From the NCBI GenBank assembly GCA_050633885.1, contig JBOEHK010000001.1:434001-498000 (forward strand): 64,000 bases of DNA, written 5' to 3'. This DNA comes from JAWSVE01 sp050633885. Its GTDB lineage: Bacteria; Pseudomonadota; Gammaproteobacteria; Pseudomonadales; Cellvibrionaceae. The translations under genes were made by a program, and so were the position numbers. How positions within the stretch are numbered: position 1 is the stretch's first letter; every line of letters starts with the position of its first letter. Below are positions 63,035 through 64,000 of this stretch, piece after piece. The notes under the pieces were generated by a model. That model did no database searches, had not been told where the DNA came from, and saw only the letters and a list, made by a program, of their open reading frames with translations.

Positions 63035-64000
63035 TTAGAAAGCAATTTTTACGCAGGCTAAACCGACACCACCTAATACAATGGTATAGGGCAAAGCCAT
63101 GAGTACCATCTTGCCATAAGACAAACGAATTAAAGGCGCTAAAGCTGAAGTGAGTAAGAATAAAAACGCAGCTTGACCATTGGGTGTGGCAACACTAGGC
63201 AAGTTTGTTCCTGTGTTAATTGCAATGGCTAAATGGTCGAAATGCTCACGAGAAATATCGCCAGCATCATAGGCTTCCCTTACTTGGTTAATATAGACTG
63301 TCGCCACAAACACATTATCACTGATCATAGATAATATGCCGTTAGCGAGAAAAAACATCGAGGGTTGTACCTCGGTGTCCATGGCGAGAAGTCCATTTGT
63401 GATAGGGGAAAATAAATGTTGGCTTTCGATAACGGCAACAATGGTAAAAAAGACAACGAGCAATGCGGTAAAAGGTAATGCTTCTTCAAACGCATGCCCA
63501 ATTCTATGTTCATCGATAATCCCGTTGAATGCTGTTAATAAAACGATAATCATCAATCCGATTAAACCGACAGCGGCAACATGAAATGCTAAGCCAAGTA
63601 CAAGTACAAGGGCTGCGATCGCTTGTATAATTAATTCAGCTTTATCTTCTTTGGTTCTTTTCTTTTCTTCTTCGTTATTGAATTCCTGCAAAATGTTGTA
63701 CACATTTTCTGGGATAGAAGCGCCGTAACCAAAAACTTTAAATTTTTCTAGAACGATGACTGTAAAAAGGCCTGCGGCAAGTACAGGCATAGTGACTGGT
63801 GTCATACGCATGAAAAATTCAATAAATTGCCAGCCAGCTTTTTCAGCAATTAATAAATTTTGTGGCTCGCCGACTACAGTACAAACACCTCCCAATGCTG
63901 TACCGACAGCACCATGCATGACGAGGCTTCTTAAAAATGCCCGGAATTGGTCGAGATCTTCTCGGTGATATTCTTGAACGTTGTTGTCATCTGAATGGTC
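63035..64000 (-). CDS. nhaB: Na+/H+ antiporter NhaB (5' end beyond window)
   Basis: C-terminal roughly 320 residues of a membrane Na+/H+ antiporter; the full protein is about 500 aa, so the gene continues past 64000. The open frame reaches the window edge (DHSDDNNVQEYHREDLDQFRAFLR precedes the internal ATG at 63919). Features: GTALGGVCTVVGEPQNL, DEHRIGHAFEEALPFTALL, SISDNVFVATVYIN-like ISDNVFVATVYIN and INTGTNLPSVATPNGQAAFLFLL. It expels Na+ and complements the NQR sodium pump next door. It is convergent with sthA. Confidence 0.96.
   Translation of the reverse strand, partial: DHSDDNNVQEYHREDLDQFRAFLRSLVMHGAVGTALGGVCTVVGEPQNLLIAEKAGWQFIEFFMRMTPVTMPVLAAGLFTVIVLEKFKVFGYGASIPENVYNILQEFNNEEEKKRTKEDKAELIIQAIAALVLVLGLAFHVAAVGLIGLMIIVLLTAFNGIIDEHRIGHAFEEALPFTALLVVFFTIVAVIESQHLFSPITNGLLAMDTEVQPSMFFLANGILSMISDNVFVATVYINQVREAYDAGDISREHFDHLAIAINTGTNLPSVATPNGQAAFLFLLTSALAPLIRLSYGKMVLMALPYTIVLGGVGLACVKIAF

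Overview
The window reads as a chromosomal segment of a marine or brackish gammaproteobacterium with an AT-rich genome (about 40% GC judged by eye, not computed). The gene order recalls Pseudomonas aeruginosa PAO1, as remembered rather than searched. It resembles the moxR/vWA block next to NAD-glutamate dehydrogenase, then pyrD-rmf-rlmL, then topA-(unknowns)-sulA-lexA-nagZ-mtnP-csiV-mfd-gap-nqrABCDEF-apbE-nqrM-sthA. Na+-NQR, NqrM and NhaB together suggest sodium-based bioenergetics. A member of Pseudomonadales, Cellvibrionales or Oceanospirillales is the best guess; the exact genus cannot be told.

Layout. 1-3585 (minus): oligopeptide ABC importer oppA-oppB-oppC, with the ATPases presumably beyond the left edge. 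3677-11647 (minus): a six-gene MoxR AAA+ / DUF58 / DUF4381 / vWA / vWA-TPR / BatD operon. 12157-17373 (plus): giant NAD-specific glutamate dehydrogenase and a DUF2835 protein. 17400-18317 (minus): an isolated ADP-ribosylglycohydrolase. 18716-25334: pyrD, rmf (opposite strand), rlmKL and uvrB. 25384-32039: a signalling island made of a Ser/Thr kinase fused to PEGA and FGE-like domains, a PP2C phosphatase, a divergent double-FHA membrane protein and a DUF5610 protein. 32132-36125: a glutaredoxin-like protein, Slt transglycosylase, a universal stress protein and a conserved membrane-anchored unknown. 36663-43410: topA, two unknowns, the sulA-lexA SOS pair and nagZ. 43464-48341: an MscS channel, a lineage-specific lipoprotein, methylthioinosine phosphorylase, a cold-shock protein and CsiV. 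48383-53749: mfd and a long-form GAPDH. 54245-62953: the Na+-NQR operon with its maturation factors ApbE and NqrM, then the soluble transhydrogenase SthA. 63035-64000: the 3' part of nhaB.

How the genes work together. The right end is a redox and sodium module. NQR oxidises NADH and expels Na+, ApbE attaches FMN to NqrB and NqrC, NqrM helps build the complex, SthA balances NADPH and NADH, and NhaB exchanges Na+ for H+. The lexA region is an SOS module: two LexA boxes overlap a good sigma70 promoter, and sulA lies directly downstream of lexA with no box of its own. Cell-wall genes (slt, nagZ, csiV) are scattered through the window. The least understood parts are the kinase/phosphatase/FHA/DUF5610 island and several non-coding elements: a terminator-like hairpin at the apbE start, three 16-bp repeats in front of sulA, a 33-bp motif shared by two intergenic regions, and palindromes upstream of gap and between usp and its neighbour. 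No rRNA, tRNA, CRISPR array, insertion sequence or prophage was recognised.
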